The notes under the pieces: generated by a model
Database searches by the model: none
What the model was told of the DNA's origin: nothing
What the model saw: the letters and a program-made list of their open reading frames with translations, nothing else
Part shown: positions 1 to 7,160 of the stretch, one piece after another
How the letters are laid out: every line of letters begins with the position of its first letter
Numbering within the stretch: position 1 is the first letter of the stretch
NCBI GenBank assembly: GCA_942490945.1
Contig: CALNYZ010000017.1
Location: forward strand, 310,001 to 374,000
Reading direction: 5' to 3'
DNA length: 64,000 nucleotides
From: CALNYZ01 sp942490945
Lineage (GTDB): Bacteria > Pseudomonadota > Gammaproteobacteria > UBA6429 > Thiohalophilaceae
Translations under genes and position numbers: made by a program

Positions 1-368
1 TTCGCGTATTACGCAGCATACATGATATGGGAATTAAATTATCGATTGACGATTATGGTACCGGATATTCTTCCCTGAGTTATCTGCGACAGGTCCCCGC
101 CGAAGAGTTAAAAATCGACAAATCATTTGTGCGCTCCTTAACCGAGAATGATGATGATGCCATTATCGTCCGATCAACAATTGACCTTGCACATAATCTT
201 GGTCTTAAAGTTGTTGCCGAAGGTGTTGAATCTGTTGATGCATGGGATATACTGGCGATGCTGGGCTGTGACACGGCACAAGGTTTTTATATTTGCACAC
301 CACTACCCGTCGACAAACTTATAAACTGGGTAACTACCAAAAACAATACAAAGGTCGTCTCGAGATAA
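1..368 (+). CDS. EAL-domain cyclic-di-GMP phosphodiesterase, C-terminal part
   Basis: Only the last ~120 codons are present; the frame is open to the left edge (first full codon at base 3), so the start lies outside the window. The segment holds the second half of an EAL domain: DDYGTGYSSL (metal-binding Asp pair), the LKIDKSFV strand with its catalytic Lys, VAEGVES with the conserved Glu, and AQGF near the end. These residues are those needed for hydrolysis of cyclic-di-GMP, so the domain looks active. The EAL signature itself and any GGDEF or sensor domain are outside the window. It ends 4 bp before the YdcH-like gene. Confidence 0.9.
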   Translation, partial: RVLRSIHDMGIKLSIDDYGTGYSSLSYLRQVPAEELKIDKSFVRSLTENDDDAIIVRSTIDLAHNLGLKVVAEGVESVDAWDILAMLGCDTAQGFYICTPLPVDKLINWVTTKNNTKVVSR

Positions 369-372
369 TTAT

Positions 373-579
373 ATGGATGCAAGTAAAAAAAGTTCGATTA
401 AACACCAAATAGCTGAACTGATATCTGAGCACCGTGACCTCGATGAAGTAATTGACAACCTCTACACTACAGGTTCAGCTGATCAACTTTTACTTTCACG
501 CCTGAAAAAACGCAAACTCAAACTCAAGGATCAGATCACGCAACTGGAAAGTAAACTCATTCCGGATCTTGAAGCCTGA
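373..579 (+). CDS. YdcH-family (DUF465) small protein
   Basis: A 68-residue, strongly charged, helical protein. The central LLLSRLKKRKLKLKDQI segment matches the DUF465/YdcH family (about 70 residues), whose function is not established. It has no membrane segment or signal peptide and is probably a cytoplasmic helical hairpin. It lies 4 bp downstream of the EAL gene and may be cotranscribed with it. No strong ribosome-binding site is visible before the ATG. Family assignment is fairly secure; role unknown. Confidence 0.8.
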   Translation: MDASKKSSIKHQIAELISEHRDLDEVIDNLYTTGSADQLLLSRLKKRKLKLKDQITQLESKLIPDLEA

Positions 580-630
580 TATATTATGTAATATTGTCCC
601 TACCACGCAACAAATCAACATCAATTACCC

Positions 631-1263
631 ATGAACAACACATCCGTAAAACTTTATACTGCGCGTCATTGTCAACATTGCGCACAAATGAAAAATGAAT
701 TAAACAAACTTGCTGAACAGGGCCGCATTGAAAATTTACAGATTCTTGATGTGGAAACGAATCCTCTGCCCGAATATTTGCAATTTATTCGCTCAGTACC
801 CGTCACAGTTATTCATGGTATGCCGTTCACGGGAAAATATTCGTCACAAGAGATTTCACCCTGGCTAAACAGGAAAGATGATAATAAATTTTACAGTGAT
901 TATCTCGCCGAAAATCTGAATACTGGCCAGTTAAGCCTGATCTCTTCGTTAGTACAACAAAGACCGGAATTTTTACAATATCTCATGCCCTTGCTGGCTG
1001 ATACTGAGACACCCATGCAGGTAAGGATTGGTATTACTGCGCTATTTGAAGAACTGGAAGGAAACCCGCATTTACTGCCCCTGGTACCTGATTTAATAAA
1101 ACTTGCGCAGCAAAACGAGCATAATATAAAAACAGATGCGATTTATTACTTGTCCCTGATACATTCAGCCGAATTATCTGACTATTTTCAATCCTTGCGC
1201 AGCGATGAAAACGATGAAATACGGGAGCTGGCAGAAGACGCGTTAACCCGTCTCAGGAATTAA
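631..1263 (+). CDS. Thioredoxin/glutaredoxin-like domain fused to HEAT-like repeats
   Basis: 210 residues. The N-terminal ~85 residues form a small thioredoxin-fold domain with a C14-x-x-C17 redox motif (CQHC) and a cis-Pro motif (SVPVTV, Pro57). The C-terminal ~110 residues are helical with HEAT-like repeats ending in IRELAEDALTRLR. It may be a redox protein with a protein-binding platform; the partner is unknown. The 3' half (from base 959) is part of a perfect 651-bp tandem duplication, so a second truncated copy of this C-terminus lies at 1636-1914. This 5'-complete copy appears to be the functional one. Confidence 0.7.
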   Translation: MNNTSVKLYTARHCQHCAQMKNELNKLAEQGRIENLQILDVETNPLPEYLQFIRSVPVTVIHGMPFTGKYSSQEISPWLNRKDDNKFYSDYLAENLNTGQLSLISSLVQQRPEFLQYLMPLLADTETPMQVRIGITALFEELEGNPHLLPLVPDLIKLAQQNEHNIKTDAIYYLSLIHSAELSDYFQSLRSDENDEIRELAEDALTRLRN

Positions 1264-1609
1264 CCTTTTGTGCGCACTGCATGATTGCTGACTTTAAATC
1301 TGCTTCGTTGATGGGATAGGCAAATTCGTGTGTTATATCAAACCTGTTCCTTATTTTGTCATACTGATGTGCATATTCTTTTTCATAAAAGACTATCGTC
1401 TTTACATCAGGGTACGGTTGTAAAACGGCAATAAGTGATTCCAGGTTACTGGTTCTGTCGCGAAAATCAGACTGAAAATTGAATTCGGCCACCACCACAT
1501 CAGGCGTGTTCTTTTTTATATGCTGAAGAGCCTTTCGCATCGAGGTAATCACCGTCACATCAAAGCCGCACGCTTTGTACAAGCCGGTAAAATCCGGGTA
1601 ACCACCCAA
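1253..1609 (-). pseudogene. Truncated duplicate of the pseudo-receiver gene
   Basis: Identical to the last 117 codons of the intact minus-strand gene at 1904-2284. It lost its first nine codons and its promoter when the tandem duplication placed thioredoxin/HEAT sequence next to it. The frame is open for a few more codons upstream (into base ~1632) but has only a TTG start candidate at 1609 and no Shine-Dalgarno site. It overlaps the end of the thioredoxin/HEAT gene by 11 bp on the opposite strand, as the intact copy does. Probably not expressed as a proper protein. Confidence 0.7.
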
Positions 1610-1635
1610 AAAGACCGGAATTTTTACAATATCTC

Positions 1636-1914
1636 ATGCCCTTGCTGGCTGATACTGAGACACCCATGCAGGTAAGGATTGGTATTACTGCGCTATTTGA
1701 AGAACTGGAAGGAAACCCGCATTTACTGCCCCTGGTACCTGATTTAATAAAACTTGCGCAGCAAAACGAGCATAATATAAAAACAGATGCGATTTATTAC
1801 TTGTCCCTGATACATTCAGCCGAATTATCTGACTATTTTCAATCCTTGCGCAGCGATGAAAACGATGAAATACGGGAGCTGGCAGAAGACGCGTTAACCC
1901 GTCTCAGGAATTAA
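1636..1914 (+). pseudogene. Truncated duplicate of the thioredoxin/HEAT gene (HEAT part only)
   Basis: A 92-codon fragment identical to the C-terminal HEAT-like part of the 631-1263 gene, produced by the tandem duplication. The thioredoxin domain and its CxxC motif are missing. The first ATG corresponds to an internal Met of the parent protein and has no convincing ribosome-binding site. If translated it would give a free HEAT-repeat module; most likely it is a non-functional remnant. Confidence 0.7.
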
Positions 1915-2284
1915 CCTTTTGTGCGCACTGCATGATTGCTGACTTTAAATCTGCTTCGTTGATGGGATAGGCAAATTCGTGTGTTATATCAAACCTGTTC
2001 CTTATTTTGTCATACTGATGTGCATATTCTTTTTCATAAAAGACTATCGTCTTTACATCAGGGTACGGTTGTAAAACGGCAATAAGTGATTCCAGGTTAC
2101 TGGTTCTGTCGCGAAAATCAGACTGAAAATTGAATTCGGCCACCACCACATCAGGCGTGTTCTTTTTTATATGCTGAAGAGCCTTTCGCATCGAGGTAAT
2201 CACCGTCACATCAAAGCCGCACGCTTTGTACAAGCCGGTAAAATCCGGGTAACCACCCAATTCAATCAGTGCCAATAATTTCAT
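1904..2284 (-). CDS. Pseudo-receiver (response-regulator-like) protein lacking the phospho-Asp
   Basis: 126 residues with the alternating strand/helix pattern of a CheY-like receiver: MKLLALIEL, GFDVTVITSMRKALQHI, PDVVVAEF, VKTIVFY and FAYPINEADLKSAI. The position normally holding the phospho-acceptor Asp (end of PDVVVAEF) carries Glu50, and the usual Lys-Pro near the end is Tyr-Pro. Phosphorylation is therefore unlikely; it may act as a constitutive or protein-binding receiver. It converges on the duplicated HEAT fragment, with 11 bp of overlap. This is the complete copy; a 5'-truncated twin lies at 1253-1609. Confidence 0.65.
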   Translation of the reverse strand: MKLLALIELGGYPDFTGLYKACGFDVTVITSMRKALQHIKKNTPDVVVAEFNFQSDFRDRTSNLESLIAVLQPYPDVKTIVFYEKEYAHQYDKIRNRFDITHEFAYPINEADLKSAIMQCAQKVNS

Positions 2285-2463
2285 AAGTCTATAATATGTA
2301 TGGTTAATTGAGGAAAATCAGTATTTCGCAAAGCCACGTTTAAAGTAAGCTTTTATATTAATCAATCCGGCGTTAAAATAACAAGCTTGTAAGAATTTAT
2401 TATATTTTTTGAATAATTTCAGGTTGTGACTGTAATTTTATACCTGATCTAACTGGAGCCACT

Positions 2464-2703
2464 ATGCCCTACTATGTATACAAGATCTTACCTTCTGTCA
2501 GTAACATTGTGAAGAACATGGAGCGCATTGCTGAATATGAGATTTTCAAGGAAGCCAAAAAACATGCCTACAATCTTCGCAACGAACTGGCTGAAGGCGA
2601 TGAAACCATTTATAAAATTATTCATGCCTCGAATGTTCTCGAAGCCGAGGAATTGCTGGCAGAAAAGCGTGAACAGCCCATCTTGCGTGAGTGGGAAAAA
2701 TAA
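2464..2703 (+). CDS. Small conserved hypothetical protein
   Basis: 79 residues, starting MPYYVYKILPS and rich in charged helical sequence (EYEIFKEAKKHAYNLRNEL, EAEELLAEKREQP). A good Shine-Dalgarno sequence (TGGAG) precedes the ATG. No membrane segment, cysteine motif or enzymatic motif is visible. The start recalls FmdB-type proteins, but the zinc-ribbon cysteines of that family are absent, so I do not assign it there. It is followed after 12 bp by a cysteine-rich gene, and the two probably form a small operon. Confidence 0.6.
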   Translation: MPYYVYKILPSVSNIVKNMERIAEYEIFKEAKKHAYNLRNELAEGDETIYKIIHASNVLEAEELLAEKREQPILREWEK

Positions 2704-2715
2704 TCCGGCAGTCTC

Positions 2716-3165
2716 ATGGATGAACAGGAATACCGAAGTACCTACCACAGCGTAAACCCGATTCGCTGCGTATTCGAAAAATCAATCAATTCACGACAAA
2801 CCGGTTGTCGCCGCTCGCATCGATTTTGTCTGGCAGATCGGGAAGGTATCTCCTGTACCGATAATAATTGCCAGAGTATGTGTCAGCAGTTTCTCGATCA
2901 TTTGCGTAATAAAGCCCTGTTCAGCCTGAAACTCACACGCGTACTTGGCCCGTTACCACATGCCAAGGAAATGCGTGTACAGACTGGTGGAATACTGGGT
3001 TTACAGGAGTTAATGACTGAACAAAGCAGACCGGTAAAACCTGACATCAATTTATTACTTGAAAATGCAGTACAGAAATTTAATGGTATCGAAGCATTGC
3101 CATTTGATGAATTAATGCGGGCTGTTAATCAGTATCAGGGACGTAGTAAACGGTATAAAAAATAA
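2716..3165 (+). CDS. Cysteine-rich hypothetical protein
   Basis: 149 residues, not recognised. Six cysteines lie in the N-terminal third (Cys18, 31, 38, 47, 52, 56), spaced like a zinc or iron-sulfur site. The remainder is helical (LLLENAVQKFNGIEALPFDELMRAV) and ends in a basic tail, RSKRYKK. There is no signal peptide or membrane segment, so a cytoplasmic metal-binding role is plausible but unproven. It starts 12 bp after the 79-residue gene. Codon use resembles that of the neighbours. Confidence 0.55.
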   Translation: MDEQEYRSTYHSVNPIRCVFEKSINSRQTGCRRSHRFCLADREGISCTDNNCQSMCQQFLDHLRNKALFSLKLTRVLGPLPHAKEMRVQTGGILGLQELMTEQSRPVKPDINLLLENAVQKFNGIEALPFDELMRAVNQYQGRSKRYKK

Positions 3166-3174
3166 TGCTCTGGC

Positions 3175-3564
3175 TCAGGAATCTGTATGCCAGTCATACG
3201 AACAATCCAGAAATTCCCTGACACGAAGTATGCCGGCCAGTCCATTTTCCACCATTATTCTGGCGGGCGTCTTGTCTTCAAATCGATTATTTGCCATGGT
3301 CATCCACATCGCTCCCATGGCAGGATTGTGTGGATAGCTTGTGCGTAAGGCTTCATAAATGCCAACAATATGCTCCAGTCTTTCTTTTACCGTGTCATCA
3401 TCCGGGAAAGCCGTATCTTCGCGATAACGGCGCAAGGCACGCGTCGGTATTTTTGATGACAATCCCAGCATGCTATGTTGCTGCGCCGCAGTTAAGCCCC
3501 AACTATCGAGTATCCCCATGATCATTCGGGTTAAAACTATCGCTTCTTCTGCTGCGGTGGCCAA
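3175..3564 (-). CDS. Orphan Xre/MbcA/ParS-type antitoxin-like protein (DUF2384)
   Basis: 129 residues. The C-terminal half, HNPAMGAMWMTMANN then GLAGILRVREFLD, matches the toxin-binding domain of MbcA/ParS/Xre antitoxins; the N-terminal half (LGLSSKIPTRALRRYRE) resembles the Xre-like helical DNA-binding part. The start is TTG at 3564, with GGAG 8 nt upstream. Family antitoxins normally pair with a RES-domain toxin, but neither neighbour is a RES protein. It is convergent with the cysteine-rich gene. It may be a solitary regulator derived from a toxin-antitoxin pair. Confidence 0.7.
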   Translation of the reverse strand: MATAAEEAIVLTRMIMGILDSWGLTAAQQHSMLGLSSKIPTRALRRYREDTAFPDDDTVKERLEHIVGIYEALRTSYPHNPAMGAMWMTMANNRFEDKTPARIMVENGLAGILRVREFLDCSYDWHTDS

Positions 3565-3765
3565 GTCAAATCTCCGTCAATATCAGGTCGTTTTTCAAAG
3601 TGGTGATATTTTATCATAGAGAACAGCAGAATTGCCGCAGATTGCACCTTGATCTGGCATATTAAATCAGTCTAAACGCGGTTTATTTATTTTACAGACA
3701 AGAATATTGATATAATGCAAAGCATTAAATTGTCGCAACTAAATTTTGATAAAAAGAGCAGAAAA

Positions 3766-4089
3766 ATGAGTAGCAATAAAATTGCCGTAACCGAAGTGTC
3801 CAATATCAAACCTGATACGATGTTTCGCTTCAAGCACAACGGGCACGCTTATTTGTTAGCAAATATAAATAATACCATTTATGCTATCGATGACTTGTGC
3901 ACACATGAAGATGCATCATTATATAATGGCGCCCTGAAAGGGGATTGCGTTGAATGTCCATTGCATAGCAGTCACTTCAGTTTTATTACAGGGTTACCGC
4001 AACAAGCGCCAGCTACCGAGCCAGTAAAAACCTACTCTTGCAATGTATCTGGAGATATTATCTATATGGATTTGTTACCGAACAGATAA
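3766..4089 (+). CDS. Rieske [2Fe-2S] ferredoxin
   Basis: 107 residues from MSSNKIAV. It has the Rieske ligands C-x-H (CTHEDA) and C-x2-H (CPLHSSHF), which bind a [2Fe-2S] cluster with two Cys and two His. The size and lack of an N-terminal membrane anchor fit a soluble electron carrier of the NirD or dioxygenase-ferredoxin type. An in-frame ATG at 3715 would add 17 basic residues; the internal ATG gives the family's usual length and was chosen, though neither start has a strong ribosome site. The oxidoreductase partner is not adjacent. It converges tail to tail with the FliB-like gene (end 4090). Confidence 0.8.
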   Translation: MSSNKIAVTEVSNIKPDTMFRFKHNGHAYLLANINNTIYAIDDLCTHEDASLYNGALKGDCVECPLHSSHFSFITGLPQQAPATEPVKTYSCNVSGDIIYMDLLPNR

Positions 4090-5349
4090 CTAATTACACT
4101 TTATTAACGGTAACAGAAAATCCATATTAAACATATCCTGCTCCTGTAGTGCCTGGTATACCACTTGTAGATAGGGAATATTGTGGTCAATTGATCTCGC
4201 ATGCAGATAAATTACTTCTACCATTAATGGCGAAACATCCATGTTATTGTAATCCGTGATTTTATTTTTATCGATATGGTAGCGAATATACAGTCTTGCG
4301 ATATAGCGTATCATTGCCATTCTGACGATTATCATAAAAATATACGCGAAGGGAGATGGCATGGTTATAAACCACTCTCGATACAGACAGTTTGCCAGGT
4401 AAGCAATCAAAGTATTATCAACTTTTTGATTAATGAAAACCTGAACTTCATCTTTCAATTCAAATACAGATTCAACTTCATGCTCGACGTACAAGCTTTC
4501 CCTGAAGGTTGACACAAGCTCTGCCAGTGCGGTGTATTTTCTGTTTTTTGATTGACTGATATTTGTATTGATTAATGAAGTTATAAACCCCTCGGTAAAT
4601 ACATTATCACTCTCTATTTTATTTAAAAACTCATATCCGCGAGCCTGATCTTTTAATGTCTGGTTTTGTGCCCGGGTAAACTCATTCCTCCTGGCTGTCC
4701 CACAACCAGCATGATAAAAAACGGACAATCGTGAGGTGTAGCTGGCAAGACTGTATAACTGTGCTGTTATATCATGTTGACAGGTTTTAATTATGTTATA
4801 CATTGCATCACGTACAAGCGTAAAATATTCCTGATAGGTGTCCGTGCTGTTCGCAGCATATTTTCTTTGCACGGTAAACCGGGTTTGACGCGGGAAGATT
4901 TCATCTGTATCCGGGGCATAATACACAGCTGGTAGTTGTTGATTTATGCATTTTCTCACCATTTCCGGGCAAGACAGTGCACCGTTTAATTCATAGTTAT
5001 CATTTATCTGGTTAATGACGCGCGGATAAAATGCACATACATCACTTAATACATCAATACCAAATTGTTCATGCAGCTCACACGAGCTTTTGACTGTCAG
5101 AAATGGACAATAACCATCATCACGCATCCTGATATATGCATAGTAAGATGAATTATCGGATTCATTATAGCGACTGACATTTTTGTTAAAAATCACTTCC
5201 TGATGATTCATGTTTAAGGAATCTCGCAAGTTTTCGTAGGAGGTTTTGTCGAATCTGACATCCCATGTCTGGCAACAGGTGTCTTCACACTTGTCTGCAA
5301 TACAGATAAATGATTTCACATAACCGGGAGTGATAACATCTTTTGGCAT
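4090..5349 (-). CDS. FliB-like flagellin lysine-N-methylase
   Basis: 419 residues. The N-terminus carries a cysteine cluster (Cys16, 21, 25, 26 in FICIADKCEDTCCQTW), followed by YCPFLT, CELHEQFG and CAFYPR, the arrangement of the FliB lysine-N-methylase family. FliB methylates surface lysines of flagellin in Salmonella; the cysteines are thought to hold a metal cluster. No flagellin or flagellar gene occurs in this window, so the substrate here is unknown. The gene lies 3 bp downstream of the Csd4-like peptidase gene on the same strand, and the two are probably cotranscribed. Confidence 0.75.
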   Translation of the reverse strand: MPKDVITPGYVKSFICIADKCEDTCCQTWDVRFDKTSYENLRDSLNMNHQEVIFNKNVSRYNESDNSSYYAYIRMRDDGYCPFLTVKSSCELHEQFGIDVLSDVCAFYPRVINQINDNYELNGALSCPEMVRKCINQQLPAVYYAPDTDEIFPRQTRFTVQRKYAANSTDTYQEYFTLVRDAMYNIIKTCQHDITAQLYSLASYTSRLSVFYHAGCGTARRNEFTRAQNQTLKDQARGYEFLNKIESDNVFTEGFITSLINTNISQSKNRKYTALAELVSTFRESLYVEHEVESVFELKDEVQVFINQKVDNTLIAYLANCLYREWFITMPSPFAYIFMIIVRMAMIRYIARLYIRYHIDKNKITDYNNMDVSPLMVEVIYLHARSIDHNIPYLQVVYQALQEQDMFNMDFLLPLIKCN

Positions 5350-5352
5350 ATC

Positions 5353-6687
5353 TCAGGTATTTTTATTGTAATTAACAAGTATCATGCCACAATAACGCGA
5401 GCCCTGATAAAACTCGACACGAAATATGCGTGCCGCATTATCGGTAGAATACCTTGATATAATACTTCGCCGATACACCGGTATACCACTTTCATTGACA
5501 ATATTTTTGGCTTTAAAACCAATCACATTCACCCTGTAGCCATCAATGGGCTTGATCAGGAAATATTTTGACACCGGGACGATTTCACCAATATTAAAGG
5601 ACTGCTCCTGATCATCCACAATCAAATCGACCTTTTGTAATGAGTTATCAAACTCAAAAAATTGCGGTGAAATCGAAGTCATGCTCCGGTTACCAAAGCG
5701 CACACTGAATTCATGCTTGTTTGGAAGTATGGCAATTAACGGATTTGTCGCAGTCGCTACCATTGGCCTGTTTTTTTTAATTGGCACAAACCGTAATTTT
5801 CTGCGTGCATCTGACAAATCCAGCAGGACTTTCTTGCCAAACAGTGCGAGTTGTAAATTATCATTCAATGCCCATTTCACGCCCTGATAAGAAAGTGGAA
5901 AATCACGTGTAAATTCAATACCCAGATGCTTCATGAATTCTTCGAGCATTAATAAATGATAATAACTACGTTTGACCGTACCAAATTGCTTGCTCACCTC
6001 AAGACCGAAGGCAGGCTTGCCATGTTTAATAGCAAAATAAGTGAGGGTCTTTTCCATTTCCTTGTCACCTTTTGCCGTATTGGTATTTTTCAGATGATAA
6101 ATATGCTCCTTGTCTTCGACCTTTTCGTTAACCTTACGAATCACCTTGTTTGCAATATTCGCAAGTTCGAAATACTGAATGGCATTAATCTTTTCCTGAT
6201 CAATAATAACACTCTGCCCCCATCGATTCGGGTTATGTAATTTGTCCTTGTAAAAAGGACGATAATAGCCACTGCCATCGTGTAAATTTAACACAACATC
6301 CACCTGTTCTTGCAGGATAATATTCTTGATTTTTGTTACGGTAGAAAATTCCGGATCGTTTACGTTTATCATTGAAAATTTGCGATTCATATCGCCATGC
6401 ACACCACGCGAACGCTTCAAGATACTGTAAAAGTTCAGATTTGGAACTATCCACACATTGCCACGGTGAAATCGATAATTGGTTGCCAGAATGGATGCAG
6501 CATTGAACCCGCCCGGTTCATCTCCCTGAATTCCACCAATAACCAACAGCGTCGGATCAGTTTTATGATTGGTATTTTGATAGAATGCAAATTCAACCGC
6601 CGGACCTGATGTGGCCAGGGCGAATTGACCGGTCGCACCGGTAATAATGGTGGCTATAAGAAGTGAAATGTATTTCAATCGAATCAT
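5353..6687 (-). CDS. Csd4-like periplasmic D,L-carboxypeptidase (M14/M99 type)
   Basis: 444 residues with an N-terminal signal peptide (LLIATIITGATGQFALA). The motif GGIQGDEPGGFNA and the later LNLHDGSGYYRP closely resemble Helicobacter Csd4, including an unusual Gln zinc ligand: Gln54, Glu57 and His136 replace the usual His-x-x-Glu...His. A later GLEVSK segment supplies the probable catalytic Glu. In Helicobacter and Campylobacter (Pgp1) this enzyme trims peptidoglycan tripeptides to dipeptides and gives helical cell shape. C-terminal beta-rich domains follow, as in Csd4. Start at ATG 6687. It is linked to the FliB-like gene. Confidence 0.8.
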   Translation of the reverse strand: MIRLKYISLLIATIITGATGQFALATSGPAVEFAFYQNTNHKTDPTLLVIGGIQGDEPGGFNAASILATNYRFHRGNVWIVPNLNFYSILKRSRGVHGDMNRKFSMINVNDPEFSTVTKIKNIILQEQVDVVLNLHDGSGYYRPFYKDKLHNPNRWGQSVIIDQEKINAIQYFELANIANKVIRKVNEKVEDKEHIYHLKNTNTAKGDKEMEKTLTYFAIKHGKPAFGLEVSKQFGTVKRSYYHLLMLEEFMKHLGIEFTRDFPLSYQGVKWALNDNLQLALFGKKVLLDLSDARRKLRFVPIKKNRPMVATATNPLIAILPNKHEFSVRFGNRSMTSISPQFFEFDNSLQKVDLIVDDQEQSFNIGEIVPVSKYFLIKPIDGYRVNVIGFKAKNIVNESGIPVYRRSIISRYSTDNAARIFRVEFYQGSRYCGMILVNYNKNT

Positions 6688-6756
6688 GCAAACGATCTGT
6701 TATTTTTTAATCGGCTTAAGTATAACGAATATCACAAAAAATAAACCTCAATTACC

Positions 6757-7086
6757 ATGAATAATATTCATTACACAGCATTGTCACCACTAAACAAACC
6801 CGTAGTATCGGTAATTTTTGACGGAATATTCAACAATATGGAAGTAAAATGGCATGCTGAAATTTGCACCACTCAATATGCTCAAACAACCTATCCTGAT
6901 AAATACGATCAACCACTGCAATTTATCGATATTACAATTAAAAATAATGAATATCTCATTCGCATAGGATTACCATTAGATGTGATTACACATGCGGATA
7001 TTCTGAAATCTGTGATAATGGTACGACAATACAGGCGGCTGTCAACCGGCCTGCAGTGGTTTGGTGAAACCGGGAATGATAGATAA
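6757..7086 (+). CDS. Hypothetical protein
   Basis: 109 residues, not recognised. It is a mixed alpha/beta cytoplasmic protein with no cysteine motif, signal or membrane segment. Recognisable stretches are KPVVSVIFDGIFNN, LQFIDITIKNNEYLIRIGLP and SVIMVRQYRRLS. It is divergent from the Csd4-like gene (69 bp apart) and is followed 74 bp later by the HTH/ferredoxin/FNR gene on the same strand. No clear Shine-Dalgarno site precedes the ATG, but the reading frame has codon use like its neighbours. Confidence 0.5.
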   Translation: MNNIHYTALSPLNKPVVSVIFDGIFNNMEVKWHAEICTTQYAQTTYPDKYDQPLQFIDITIKNNEYLIRIGLPLDVITHADILKSVIMVRQYRRLSTGLQWFGETGNDR

Positions 7087-7160
7087 CCTTTCGGACTGAT
7101 TCGCACTATATTATACTTGTTTTATCTTGTATCAATCCGGACAGCCAATAAGGAGTCACC

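Larger units (their letters stand above)
959..2260. repeat. Perfect 651-bp direct tandem duplication (959-1609 and 1610-2260)
   Basis: Bases 959-1609 recur immediately as 1610-2260 at an offset of exactly 651, with no mismatch seen in the line-by-line comparison. The junction shares 2 bp (AA) with both outer boundaries, as expected for a microhomology-mediated tandem duplication. Each unit contains the 3' half of the thioredoxin/HEAT gene and most of the minus-strand pseudo-receiver gene. The result is one intact and one broken copy of each. Complete identity means the event is very recent, or that it is an assembly artefact. Confidence 0.95.
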
